Positions 39,623-48,549 of a stretch of DNA of 64,000 nt are shown here, piece after piece. The stretch's first letter is position 1; every line of letters begins with the position of its first letter. The translations under genes and the position numbers were made by a program. Where the stretch lies: contig NZ_FOJF01000001.1 in NCBI RefSeq assembly GCF_900110995.1, forward strand, positions 2,993,199-3,057,198, read 5' to 3'. The notes beneath the pieces were generated by a model. It was not told the origin of the DNA, did not search any database, and saw only the letters and a list, made by a program, of their open reading frames with translations. Origin of the DNA: Chitinophaga sp. YR573. GTDB lineage: Bacteria > Bacteroidota > Bacteroidia > Chitinophagales > Chitinophagaceae.

Positions 39623-41824
39623 ATGAAAAGATTTATAACTATCTTATTGCTGGCTGCTTTTTCGGGTAGCCTTTTACATGCGCAAACATCAACTCAAAAG
39701 ATAGAAATTCCTATCGGTCGTATTGGTTTCCATGATAATATCGACAAAGAACAACTGGCAGCTAAAAAGTTTGATGGCAAAGCAGACGACCTGGTACAGG
39801 TGTCTGACGACCAGACCATCAACCTGCAGGTAACCAATGCCCTGATCAAACAGGTAGACGATATGCAGAATGAAATAGAGCTGGATAGCAGTCTTGATCA
39901 CCGTTTAAAGATCAAGTACCTCTCCGGCCTGTACATCATGCTGCACGATTATAACGTAAAACGTTCCTATCGCAGAATAGCGCCGGAAGAAGCCCCCGCT
40001 ATGGTAAAGGCTTACCGCGATATGATGCATGCTGATATTAAAGGAGAAAGCATCCTGCCCTACATCCAGAACCTGTCTTTTGATGCAGGGGAAAAGATGA
40101 TAGGAGCATTCAAAGATAATCCCGGATTTAAAGACGCTACTGGCGTGATGTTCGCAAAATATGCCTTCAATCACCTGGAAACAGTAATGACTGAGATCAG
40201 TAATTACCTGGAGTACCCGGCTACAGACTCTATCATAGCCGCCGTAGCCAAAAAGTATCCTAACCAGATCCTGACTTACGCAACTTCTTATACACCCATA
40301 GCTACTGTCATCAAAAGAAACCAGGACCCTCTTGTACAGCAGATCGTACAAATCGGTAACTCCGGGCAATCCACCCGTATCCTGCCTTTCATAGATGAAC
40401 TGCTGGCGGGTACTACTACCATAGATAAACTTTCTGCCACCGTAGCTGATGATGATCAGTACTACAAGCAGATGGTAAAAACATCTATCATCCTGCAACA
40501 ACGTAAGAACAATGGAGAGAGCCCTATGGGTCTCAAAGCCATGATGGAGAACATGCAGGCCAAGTCACTGAAATACATCCGTGAAGTAAACGACCTGCAT
40601 GAAGAGCCAGCTCCCGTTCGTTTTCGTATCGTAAAAGACTTTACACCTGAAGAACTGTACTACCTTATCATAAATGGTCAAGAAGAACTGTATACCTCCA
40701 GTTATACCAACCATAACAACGCCGGTATATATGACCAGATGATGGCCCGTATGAAACCATCCCGTGGGGATAGTTTACTGATGCTGGTATCATTCGATCG
40801 CTTCAAGAAATTCATTGCAATGGCAGCGGGTTTCAACACCCTGGATAATTTTCTGAAGTCTATGGCTCCGGAGAATTCCAACTACCTGATGAAGAAATAT
40901 GTAAGTGCTCTGGAGAAAACAGAAGACCTGGAAGATGCGGTGGACGTAGCCAATTCATTTGGTAGCATCCGCGATCCCCAGCTGCTGTCTTTCCTGCGCG
41001 AAGAAGTGCGGAAGAACTATGTATACGTTTCTAAAAAGAAGGAAAGACGTGGTACTGTAATTTATGAGCTGCTGGGTAGTTTGTTTGATACTGAAACAGA
41101 GAAAAGTACCGATTCTTCCAAAGCAAGTGAAATGTCTGCCAAGCTGCAACTGCCTCCTATCAACTTCGTATCTTTTAACTCTTTACAGAGTGATAGCGGA
41201 CGGGTGTATGAACAGGTATTCTTCTACGGAGATAAAGACGGACATGAGTCATACCTGAGCTTCATGAGTAATTTCCCTGGTGGGGAATGGAAAGTGACCA
41301 AAGGTAAATACTGGACTACCATCACTTCCCTGAAAGGTAAGCCTGTAACAATATTCGCAAACCTGCCAATAGCAGAGCCGGACGATAAAGATGCTATCCA
41401 GAAACTGAGTGAGTACCTGGATGAGAACGATATCCATCCTACTGTATTCATTCACCGTGGTCACAGTTATCACATTAACACTACGCTGGACAATCTGCAA
41501 AGCTCTGCCCGCATAGTAGTACTGGGTTCCTGTGGTGGTTATCACAATATGTCGGTAGTACTGGAAAAGTCACCAGAAGCACATATCATCTCCTCTAAAC
41601 AGGTAGGTACCCGTTTTGTAAACGAGCCTATCATCCGTGCGCTGGATGAAACGATCCGTGCAGGTAAGAATGTAGACTGGGTAGAGATGTGGGCAGGATT
41701 AGGCAGACGTTTTGCCGGTGATCCAAGGAATAAGGAACTGTTTAGTGATTATGTGCCACCCCACAAAAATCTGGGAGCCATTTTCATCAAGGCTTACCGT
41801 CAGATAATGAAAGACGCTAAGTAA
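39623..41824 (+). CDS. exported orphan protein with possible clan-CD-like Cys/His site
   Basis: A 733-residue exported protein (signal MKRFITILLLAAFSGSLLHAQ) that I cannot assign to a family. Most of it is helical. Near the C terminus a hydrophobic strand leads to FIHRGHSYH (His611, Gly613, His614), then a second strand IVVLGSCGGYHNM (Cys637), followed by AHIISSKQVGTRFVNEPIIRAL. This order, strand-HxG, strand-xSCGG and a WVNEP-like segment, resembles gingipain/caspase-type (clan CD) peptidases and CHAT domains, although the His-Cys spacing (26) is shorter than usual. It is a single-gene unit with a -7 box upstream and a GCGAAGC repeat after the stop. Peptidase activity is inference. Confidence 0.85.
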   Translation: MKRFITILLLAAFSGSLLHAQTSTQKIEIPIGRIGFHDNIDKEQLAAKKFDGKADDLVQVSDDQTINLQVTNALIKQVDDMQNEIELDSSLDHRLKIKYLSGLYIMLHDYNVKRSYRRIAPEEAPAMVKAYRDMMHADIKGESILPYIQNLSFDAGEKMIGAFKDNPGFKDATGVMFAKYAFNHLETVMTEISNYLEYPATDSIIAAVAKKYPNQILTYATSYTPIATVIKRNQDPLVQQIVQIGNSGQSTRILPFIDELLAGTTTIDKLSATVADDDQYYKQMVKTSIILQQRKNNGESPMGLKAMMENMQAKSLKYIREVNDLHEEPAPVRFRIVKDFTPEELYYLIINGQEELYTSSYTNHNNAGIYDQMMARMKPSRGDSLLMLVSFDRFKKFIAMAAGFNTLDNFLKSMAPENSNYLMKKYVSALEKTEDLEDAVDVANSFGSIRDPQLLSFLREEVRKNYVYVSKKKERRGTVIYELLGSLFDTETEKSTDSSKASEMSAKLQLPPINFVSFNSLQSDSGRVYEQVFFYGDKDGHESYLSFMSNFPGGEWKVTKGKYWTTITSLKGKPVTIFANLPIAEPDDKDAIQKLSEYLDENDIHPTVFIHRGHSYHINTTLDNLQSSARIVVLGSCGGYHNMSVVLEKSPEAHIISSKQVGTRFVNEPIIRALDETIRAGKNVDWVEMWAGLGRRFAGDPRNKELFSDYVPPHKNLGAIFIKAYRQIMKDAK

Positions 41825-41836
41825 ATATATTTTGGG

Positions 41837-41906
41837 TGCAGGGCGAAGCCCTGCAAAACCCCTTTAATGTTTTTGTGATGGAGCGAAGCTCCATCACAAA
41901 AACATT
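41837..41906 (+). repeat. GCGAAGC double-hairpin repeat, copy C
   Basis: The first hairpin (41837-41855) is identical over 19 bases to copies A and D. The second (41866-41906) has perfect 18-bp arms around CGAAG. The stem sequence differs from copies A and D but stays fully paired. Confidence 0.85.
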
Positions 41907-41947
41907 GCTTTTTGATCAAAATAAATCACCCCAAGACGGTTTTTTTA

Positions 41948-41974
41948 TTGTAAAAATAAAAAGCAGTAGGTTTG
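41948..41974 (+). promoter_or_regulatory. possible promoter of the ABC exporter (TTG-N16-TAGGTTTG)
   Basis: TTG at 41948-41950 and TAGGTTTG at 41967-41974. Spacing is slightly short. It would give a leader of about 115 bases containing a six-codon ATG frame (42061) that ends 15 bases before the GTG start. Confidence 0.4.
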
Positions 41975-42094
41975 CTTACCGATCGCTGATCAGATCTTAG
42001 CATCCGTTCTCCGCACAAGAAAAGTATAAGGAAGTAGTAAAACAGGTGATCGGTAAACACATGCCAGGCGGAAGCTTATAGCGAAAATAGTACG

Positions 42095-43858
42095 GTGGAA
42101 AATTTAGCAGTCAAGAAGGTTTTTAACGTTAGTCTATTACGGCGCATATTCACTTTTGCAGTCCCTTACAGGCGATCCTTTTACATGTCGATGTTCCTGA
42201 CAGTATTGCTGGCAGTCATATCGCCTATGCGTCCTTACCTCATACAGTTAACAGTAGATAAATACATTGCAGGGCAGCTGATGCAGATGCTGATAGGTGT
42301 TACTATCATACAGATCCTGTTATTGCTGGTAGAAACCGTGATGCGGTTCTATTTCTCCTATCTCACGAACTGGCTGGGACAGTCGGTGGTAAAAGACCTG
42401 CGGGTAGCGGTGTACAAGAAGATCGTACATCTGAACCTGGCATTCTTCGATAAAACCCCTATAGGAACTTTAACCACCCGTACCATCAATGATATTGAAG
42501 CGATTAACGACGTATTCTCGGAAGGGTTGATTTCTATAGTAGCAGATATGCTGATGATCATCGCCATCTTAGGCGTGATGTTTATGGCCGACTGGCGGCT
42601 GACGCTGATCAGTTTATCCCCTTTCCCCATCCTGATCATTGCTACTTATGTGTTTAAAGAAAGCGTGAACAAGTCGTTCTACAAAGTGAGAAACGCGGTT
42701 TCCGCCCTGAACGCCTTTGTACAGGAGCATCTGACAGGAGTGGCTATTGTACAGGCTTTCTCCGCAGAGAAAAGAGAGTTCGCCAAGTTCAAGACCATCA
42801 ATAAAGAACACCGTACGGCCAACGTAGAGGCCATCTTTGCCTATTCGGTGTTTTTCCCTATAGTGGAAATCATTCTTGCTATCTCCCTGGGCCTCATGGT
42901 TTGGTGGGGTGCTAACCAGGTATTGAATTATGAGGTGAGTCAGGGTGTGATGATCGCTTTCATCATGTACCTCAATATGTTATTCCGTCCACTGCGTATG
43001 CTGGCAGATAAGTTCAACACGTTACAGATGGGGATGGTTGCCAGTGAAAGGGTGTTCCGCATCATGGACAGTGAGGACTATATCGATGACAGGGGCAGGA
43101 AGGACGCGTCCGCTATGAAGGGGGCTATTACATTCGATCATGTATGGTTTGCCTATAAAGATGCCGATTATGTACTGAAGGATATTAATTTCCACGCCAA
43201 CCAGGGCGAAACAATCGCCATTGTGGGGCATACGGGTTCCGGTAAAACGACTATCATCAGCATTTTAAACAGGTTATACGAAATCCAGAAGGGGCAGATC
43301 CTGATGGACGGCACAGACCTGAAAGACTACTCTTTACGCTCCCTGCGCAGCAAAATAGGGGTGGTATTGCAGGATGTATTCCTGTTTGCCGGCTCTGTAT
43401 ATGAAAACATTACCCTGCGCAATACAGGTATTACCCGGGAGCAGGTAGAGCATGCAGCCCGGCTGATAGGTATGCACGAATTCATCATGCAGCTGCCTGG
43501 CGGCTATGATTACCAGGTAATGGAGCGGGGAAGTACCCTTTCCCTGGGGCAGCGCCAGCTGATCTCTTTTGTGAGGGCTTTACTGTACGATCCGGCTATC
43601 CTCATCCTGGACGAAGCCACTTCCTCTGTAGACACTGAGTCCGAAACACTGATCCAGAACGCCATAGATAAACTGATTGCAGACCGGACCTCTATCGTCA
43701 TAGCACATAGATTATCCACTATCAGCAAAGCCAGCAAGATCATTGTGCTGGATAAAGGGGAGATCAGGGAGATGGGTACCCATGAGGAATTGCTGAAACT
43801 GGGCGGTTTTTACTACAAACTGCACAGTATGCAATTTAAGCAGGCAGGTGTAGCATAA
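42095..43858 (+). CDS. ABC exporter with fused membrane and ATPase domains (MsbA/MdlB-like)
   Basis: A 587-residue half-transporter, presumably a homodimer. The type I exporter membrane domain covers about 15-310 with six helices; the ATPase domain has Walker A GHTGSGKTTI (about 375), Q-loop VVLQDVFLFAGSVYENI, signature LSLGQRQLISFVRALL, Walker B ILILDEATSSVD and H-loop IVIAHRLSTI. The start is a GTG at 42095; no in-frame ATG precedes the conserved region. Substrate unknown: lipid A/LPS, peptide or drug exporters share this architecture. It stands alone between a repeat and the atp operon. Confidence 0.92.
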   Translation: MENLAVKKVFNVSLLRRIFTFAVPYRRSFYMSMFLTVLLAVISPMRPYLIQLTVDKYIAGQLMQMLIGVTIIQILLLLVETVMRFYFSYLTNWLGQSVVKDLRVAVYKKIVHLNLAFFDKTPIGTLTTRTINDIEAINDVFSEGLISIVADMLMIIAILGVMFMADWRLTLISLSPFPILIIATYVFKESVNKSFYKVRNAVSALNAFVQEHLTGVAIVQAFSAEKREFAKFKTINKEHRTANVEAIFAYSVFFPIVEIILAISLGLMVWWGANQVLNYEVSQGVMIAFIMYLNMLFRPLRMLADKFNTLQMGMVASERVFRIMDSEDYIDDRGRKDASAMKGAITFDHVWFAYKDADYVLKDINFHANQGETIAIVGHTGSGKTTIISILNRLYEIQKGQILMDGTDLKDYSLRSLRSKIGVVLQDVFLFAGSVYENITLRNTGITREQVEHAARLIGMHEFIMQLPGGYDYQVMERGSTLSLGQRQLISFVRALLYDPAILILDEATSSVDTESETLIQNAIDKLIADRTSIVIAHRLSTISKASKIIVLDKGEIREMGTHEELLKLGGFYYKLHSMQFKQAGVA

Positions 43859-43955
43859 ACGTTGTATATGCTTATTATTTTTAAAGTGTTAAATTCGTAA
43901 TATCATTCCTTCACTTTTTTTTGTGATGCACCTACCTTTTTGATAATAAATCAGC

Positions 43956-43963
43956 TATCTTTG
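43956..43963 (+). promoter_or_regulatory. -7 promoter box of the atp operon
   Basis: TATCTTTG, an exact match, 20 bases before the atpB start codon. A TTTG at 43939-43942 lies only 13 bases upstream, closer than the usual -33 spacing. Confidence 0.6.
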
Positions 43964-43982
43964 CGCAAAATTTCAGAAAGCG

Positions 43983-45146
43983 GTGATTTCCTTAAATCTG
44001 TTCAAACATAGACTGGTAGCACTTGTTGTTGCTCTTAGCATAAGTGGATTTTGTTCGTTTGCGTATGCCGAGGAACCTGCAGCACAAGAGCATGGTGAAC
44101 ATGCGGCAGCCCCCGGACACGAAGAGAAAAAGGGTTTTAACGCCAAGGAGGTAATTCTTGGTCACGTTAAGGATGCTCATGACTGGCATCTGCTGGACAT
44201 ATCCGGTACCCCTGTAACAATGCCTCTTCCGGTGATCGTTTACAGCAAAGTAAAAGGGTTCACTGTATTCTCTTCTTCCCATTTCCATCACGGACATGTT
44301 GCTTACGAAGGTTATCGCCTGGTAAATGCGCATTACCTGGAAGAAAAGGGCTTGAGTGCAGCTAAATACATGGAAGGCAAGATCATCGCGGTTGATGCGA
44401 ATGACATGCCTACTGATGAAGCGATCTATGATCTCTCCATGACGAAGAACATCACCTCTATGCTGATTGGCGCTATTCTGCTGATCTGGCTGATGCTGAG
44501 TGTTGCAAAGACCTATACTACCAGAGGTTCCAAAATGGCACCTAAAGGGTTCCAGGGTGTAATAGAGCCGGTGATCATCTTTATGCGTGATGAAGTGGTA
44601 AAGCCTAACATCCCGGGCAAACACTTTGAAAAATATACGCCTTTCATCTTAACTATCTTCTTCTTTATATTGATCAATAACCTTCTTGGTTTATTACCTG
44701 GCTCTGCCAACGTAACGGGTAACCTGGCTGTAACTGCAGCTTTGGCCCTGATCAGTTTCCTGGCTACCATGTTCAGTTCCAACAAGCATTTCTGGGCACA
44801 CACGCTGAATCCTCCTGTACCGGGATGGGTAAAGCCGATCCTGGTTCCTGTGGAAATCATTGGTATATTCACTAAGCCGGTATCATTGATGATCCGACTG
44901 TTTGCTAACATACTGGCAGGTCACATTATCATCCTCAGTATCATTTCCCTGGTGTTCATCTTTGGTTCTCTGAACCAGATTGCGGGTTATGGATTCTTAC
45001 CAATCACTATCCTCTTCAACATTGTAATGATGATGCTGGAGTTACTGGTAGCATTCATACAGGCATTCATCTTTGCAAATCTTACGGCGGTATTTATTGG
45101 CCAGGTGATGGAAGAAGGACACAGCCACGATGAAAAACATCATTAA
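43983..45146 (+). CDS. atpB: ATP synthase F0 subunit a
   Basis: A 387-residue proton-channel subunit. It carries a long N-terminal extension typical of Bacteroidota: a signal-like segment (LVALVVALSISGFCSFAYA) and a His/Glu-rich periplasmic domain (to about residue 150). The core begins with LIGAILLIWLMLSVA; the essential arginine is Arg305 in PVSLMIRLFANILAGH. It starts with GTG, the only start in frame before the signal sequence. The C terminus is His-rich (GHSHDEKHH). First gene of the atpB-E-F-H-A cluster. Confidence 0.94.
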   Translation: MISLNLFKHRLVALVVALSISGFCSFAYAEEPAAQEHGEHAAAPGHEEKKGFNAKEVILGHVKDAHDWHLLDISGTPVTMPLPVIVYSKVKGFTVFSSSHFHHGHVAYEGYRLVNAHYLEEKGLSAAKYMEGKIIAVDANDMPTDEAIYDLSMTKNITSMLIGAILLIWLMLSVAKTYTTRGSKMAPKGFQGVIEPVIIFMRDEVVKPNIPGKHFEKYTPFILTIFFFILINNLLGLLPGSANVTGNLAVTAALALISFLATMFSSNKHFWAHTLNPPVPGWVKPILVPVEIIGIFTKPVSLMIRLFANILAGHIIILSIISLVFIFGSLNQIAGYGFLPITILFNIVMMMLELLVAFIQAFIFANLTAVFIGQVMEEGHSHDEKHH

Positions 45147-45170
45147 TCAGATTATTCGTAATAACAATAA

Positions 45171-45458
<288 letters not shown>

Positions 45459-45541
45459 GCGAAACTTATTACTGCATCCAAAGCACAGGGCGATGGATGC
45501 AGTAATTCAATTACATGCGAACCAAATAAATTTTCATAATC

Positions 45542-46036
45542 ATGGATTTGTTACAGCCAGCGTTAGGCTTGTTTACCATCTCGTTGTTAATTTTCATTAT
45601 TGTATTTCTCATACTGAAGAAATTCGCGTGGAAACCAATTCTTTCTGTATTGAAAGAAAGGGAAACTTCCATCTCAGAATCTATCGCCACTGCTGAAAGG
45701 GTGAAAGAGGAAATGGCGCAGATGAAAGCCGAACATGAGCACGTACTTGCTGAAGCAAGAGCGGAAAGAAGCAAGATTCTGAAAGAAGCCAAAGACGCTA
45801 AAGATCATATCATCAGCGAAGCCAAAACACAGGCACAGGCAGAAGCCAAGAAAATCATCAGCGAAGCATATACCGCTATTGATAACCAGAAGATGGCCGC
45901 TTTAACAGACGTGAAGAACCAGGTAGGTAAACTGGTAATTGAAGTTGCTGAGAAAGTCCTGCGTAAAGAACTGTCAGATAAAACTGCACAGGAAGGTTAC
46001 ATTAAAGAACTGGCAGGAGGAATAAAATTAAACTAA
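45542..46036 (+). CDS. atpF: ATP synthase F0 subunit b
   Basis: A 164-residue peripheral-stalk subunit: one N-terminal membrane helix (ALGLFTISLLIFIIVFLILKKFAW) then a long Ala/Glu/Lys-rich coiled coil (about 35-150). It lies 83 bases after atpE and 81 bases before atpH. The atpF-atpH spacer contains a palindrome-tail repeat, unusual inside such an operon. Confidence 0.94.
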   Translation: MDLLQPALGLFTISLLIFIIVFLILKKFAWKPILSVLKERETSISESIATAERVKEEMAQMKAEHEHVLAEARAERSKILKEAKDAKDHIISEAKTQAQAEAKKIISEAYTAIDNQKMAALTDVKNQVGKLVIEVAEKVLRKELSDKTAQEGYIKELAGGIKLN

Positions 46037-46043
46037 GTTACAA

Positions 46044-46092
46044 AGCTCCTTAGGTAGATCAATGCTCCCATAAGGAGCTACGTGTTTACAGA
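46044..46092 (+). repeat. palindrome-tail repeat inside the atp operon
   Basis: GCTCC-CATAA-GGAGC (46064-46078) followed by TACGTGTTTACAGA (46079-46092), the same layout as the member at 39477. A competing 9-bp stem AGCTCCTTA (46044-46052) pairs perfectly with TAAGGAGCT (46071-46079). It could modulate the atpF/atpH ratio. Confidence 0.65.
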
Positions 46093-46117
46093 GCCTACAG
46101 CTAACAAGATATAAATT

Positions 46118-46678
46118 ATGCAGAATCCCCGTTTAGCATCCCGGTATGCGAAATCTTTGGTAGATCTGTCTTCTGAAAAAGGACAGCTGGAAGCGATACA
46201 CGCAGACATGCTGTTCATCCAGCAGTTGTCGAAAACGAACGCCGATGTGGTAAGTTTGCTGAAGAGCCCTATCATTAAACCAGAAAAGAAAAAACAAATC
46301 CTGGCTGCTATATTCGATAAAAGAGTAAGCGCAATCACCAGTGCATTTGTTACTTTACTGGTAACGAAGGGAAGGGAAAGCAATCTGCCGGAAATAGCGA
46401 CTGAATTTATCAGCCAGTATAATGTGCTGAAGAATATCAGTAAAGTGAAGATCACGACGGCGGTTCCTGTAGATGCTGCTACACTGGATGTAATCAAAAA
46501 GAAAGTACAGGCTGGAACTGACAAACAGATCAATCTGGAATCAGCAGTAAATGCTGACCTGATAGGTGGTTTTGTGCTGGAATCAGACGGTAACCTGTAT
46601 GATGCTTCTGTATTACGCGATCTGAACGATATCAAAAAACAGTTTACGCAGAATATCTACGTAGCTGCTATTAAATAA
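46118..46678 (+). CDS. atpH: ATP synthase F1 subunit delta
   Basis: A 186-residue OSCP/delta subunit that joins the peripheral stalk to the F1 head. Family landmarks are RLASRYAKSLVDLSSEKGQ at the N terminus and the C-terminal VNADLIGGFVLESDGNLYDASVLRDLNDIKKQF. Its length is normal. It follows atpF and precedes atpA by 87 bases. Confidence 0.94.
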   Translation: MQNPRLASRYAKSLVDLSSEKGQLEAIHADMLFIQQLSKTNADVVSLLKSPIIKPEKKKQILAAIFDKRVSAITSAFVTLLVTKGRESNLPEIATEFISQYNVLKNISKVKITTAVPVDAATLDVIKKKVQAGTDKQINLESAVNADLIGGFVLESDGNLYDASVLRDLNDIKKQFTQNIYVAAIK

Positions 46679-46765
46679 AAAACATTCACAGCAGCCGCTG
46701 CGTACACGCAAAGCTGTTGTCGTTATAACATTAAAATTTAACGACTCTTTCTAAAAAGCATACAT

Positions 46766-48343
46766 ATGGTGGAGATAAAACCTGATGAAATTTCGGCGAT
46801 ATTACGCCAGCAACTAAGCAACTTCAATGCTGCTGCCGACCTGGAAGAGGTAGGTACAGTATTGCAGGTGGGAGACGGTATTGCACGTATTTATGGATTA
46901 AACAATGTTCGCTCAGGTGAACTGGTTGAATTCGAGAATGGTGTTAAAGCAATCGCACTGAACCTGGAAGAAGATAACGTGGGTGTGGTATTGATGGGTG
47001 AATCCGGAAACATCAAAGAAGGTAATAAAGTACGCCGTACCGGCCAGATCGCATCTATTAAAGTAGGTGAAGGAATGGTTGGCCGCGTAGTAAATACACT
47101 GGGTCAGCCTATAGATGGTAAAGGCCCTATCACTGGTGAACTGTATGAAATGCCCCTGGAACGTAAAGCTCCTGGTGTACTTTTCCGTGAACCAGTAAAA
47201 GAACCACTGCAAACAGGTATCAAAGCTATCGATGCAATGATTCCTATCGGCCGTGGACAGCGTGAGCTGGTAATCGGTGACCGTCAGACCGGTAAAACTG
47301 CTATCTGTATTGATGCTATCATCAACCAGAAAGAGTTCTACGAAGCTGGCAAACCGGTTTATTGTATCTACGTAGCTATCGGACAGAAAGCTTCTACCGT
47401 TGCAGGTGTAATGAAAACCCTGCAGGAAGCTGGTGCCATGGCTTACACCATCATCGTAGCTGCAACTGCTGCAGATCCTGCTCCATTACAGTTCTACGCT
47501 CCTTTCGCCGGTGCTGCGATTGGTGAATTCTTCCGTGATAGCGGTCGTCCTGCCCTGATCGTTTATGATGATCTGTCCAAACAGGCGGTTGCTTACCGTG
47601 AGGTTTCCCTGTTGCTGCGTCGTCCTCCAGGACGTGAAGCATACCCTGGTGACGTATTCTACCTGCACTCCCGTTTGCTCGAACGTGCAGCGAAAGTGAT
47701 CAGCAAGGATGAAATCGCTCAGCAGATGAACGACCTGCCGGAATCTATCAGACACCTGGTTAAAGGTGGTGGTTCCCTCACAGCGTTGCCAATCATCGAA
47801 ACACAGGCTGCCGACGTATCTGCTTACATCCCTACAAACGTGATCTCCATTACGGATGGTCAGATCTTCCTGGAATCAAACCTGTTCAACGCAGGTATCC
47901 GTCCGGCGATCAACGTAGGTATCTCTGTAAGCCGCGTAGGTGGTAACGCACAGATCAAATCCATGAAGAAAGTATCAGGTACCCTGAAACTTGACCAGGC
48001 TCAATACCGTGAAATGGAGGCTTTCTCTAAATTCGGTGGTGACATGGATGCGTCTACAAGACAAACAATCGATAAAGGTGCCCGTAACGTGGAAATCCTG
48101 AAACAGGCACAGTTCTCTCCATATGCCGTAGAAAAACAGGTAGCTATGATTTACCTGGGTACAAACGGTTTACTGCGTGAAGTACCTGTTAAGAATGTAA
48201 AAGCATTCGAAGAGGCTTTCCTGCATGAAATGGAAGTACGTCTGCCTGATGTGCTGGCTGAATTCAAAAAGGGTAACCTGCCTGATGATGGTCTGAAACG
48301 TATGACCGCTCTGGCAAGTGAACTGAAACCAAGATTTGCATAA
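46766..48343 (+). CDS. atpA: ATP synthase F1 subunit alpha
   Basis: A 525-residue non-catalytic nucleotide-binding subunit. The N-terminal beta barrel covers about 1-95, Walker [10 protein letters not shown] begins at residue 171, Walker B is [12 protein letters not shown], and the arginine finger region is [10 protein letters not shown]. Unusually, the next gene is not atpG: a strong terminator follows 18 bases after the stop, then a TonB receptor. Subunits gamma, beta and epsilon must be encoded elsewhere. Confidence 0.96.
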   Translation: MVEIKPDEISAILRQQLSNFNAAADLEEVGTVLQVGDGIARIYGLNNVRSGELVEFENGVKAIALNLEEDNVGVVLMGESGNIKEGNKVRRTGQIASIKVGEGMVGRVVNTLGQPIDGKGPITGELYEMPLERKAPGVLFREPVKEPLQTGIKAIDAMIPIGRGQRELVIGDRQTGKTAICIDAIINQKEFYEAGKPVYCIYVAIGQKASTVAGVMKTLQEAGAMAYTIIVAATAADPAPLQFYAPFAGAAIGEFFRDSGRPALIVYDDLSKQAVAYREVSLLLRRPPGREAYPGDVFYLHSRLLERAAKVISKDEIAQQMNDLPESIRHLVKGGGSLTALPIIETQAADVSAYIPTNVISITDGQIFLESNLFNAGIRPAINVGISVSRVGGNAQIKSMKKVSGTLKLDQAQYREMEAFSKFGGDMDASTRQTIDKGARNVEILKQAQFSPYAVEKQVAMIYLGTNGLLREVPVKNVKAFEEAFLHEMEVRLPDVLAEFKKGNLPDDGLKRMTALASELKPRFA

Positions 48344-48361
48344 GCGCAAGTATATTATGAG

Positions 48362-48392
48362 AAGGTCCGGCTGATTTCGCCGGACCTTTTTT
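48362..48392 (+). terminator. strong terminator after atpA
   Basis: A perfect 10-bp stem AAGGTCCGGC/GCCGGACCTT with a 7-base loop and a T run. Confidence 0.92.
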
Positions 48393-48496
48393 ATTTCCAC
48401 TTACCGGTGAACAATCTGCTTTTTTATCTGTAGAACTTCTAACCGACAATATTCCTGTTTTTACCGGTAATCTACCCCTCATTTGCCTGTTTGCCG

Positions 48497-48527
48497 TTGA
48501 TTAACGCCTCCTGACCAACTAGTTTTG
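48497..48527 (+). promoter_or_regulatory. promoter of the TonB receptor gene (TTG-N20-TAGTTTTG)
   Basis: TTG at 48497-48499 and TAGTTTTG at 48520-48527 fit both Bacteroidota elements at normal spacing; the predicted leader is about 17 bases. Confidence 0.65.
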
Positions 48528-48549
48528 TTAAAAATTAACACAGCCCCCT

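Noticed and set aside
41866-41906. intrinsic terminator
   Set aside because: The stem begins with T's and ends with A's, so neither strand has a U tract after the stem; better explained as a repeat.
43992-44624. 210-residue antisense frame inside atpB
   Set aside because: Lies wholly over a conserved subunit with signal peptide; no supporting promoter.
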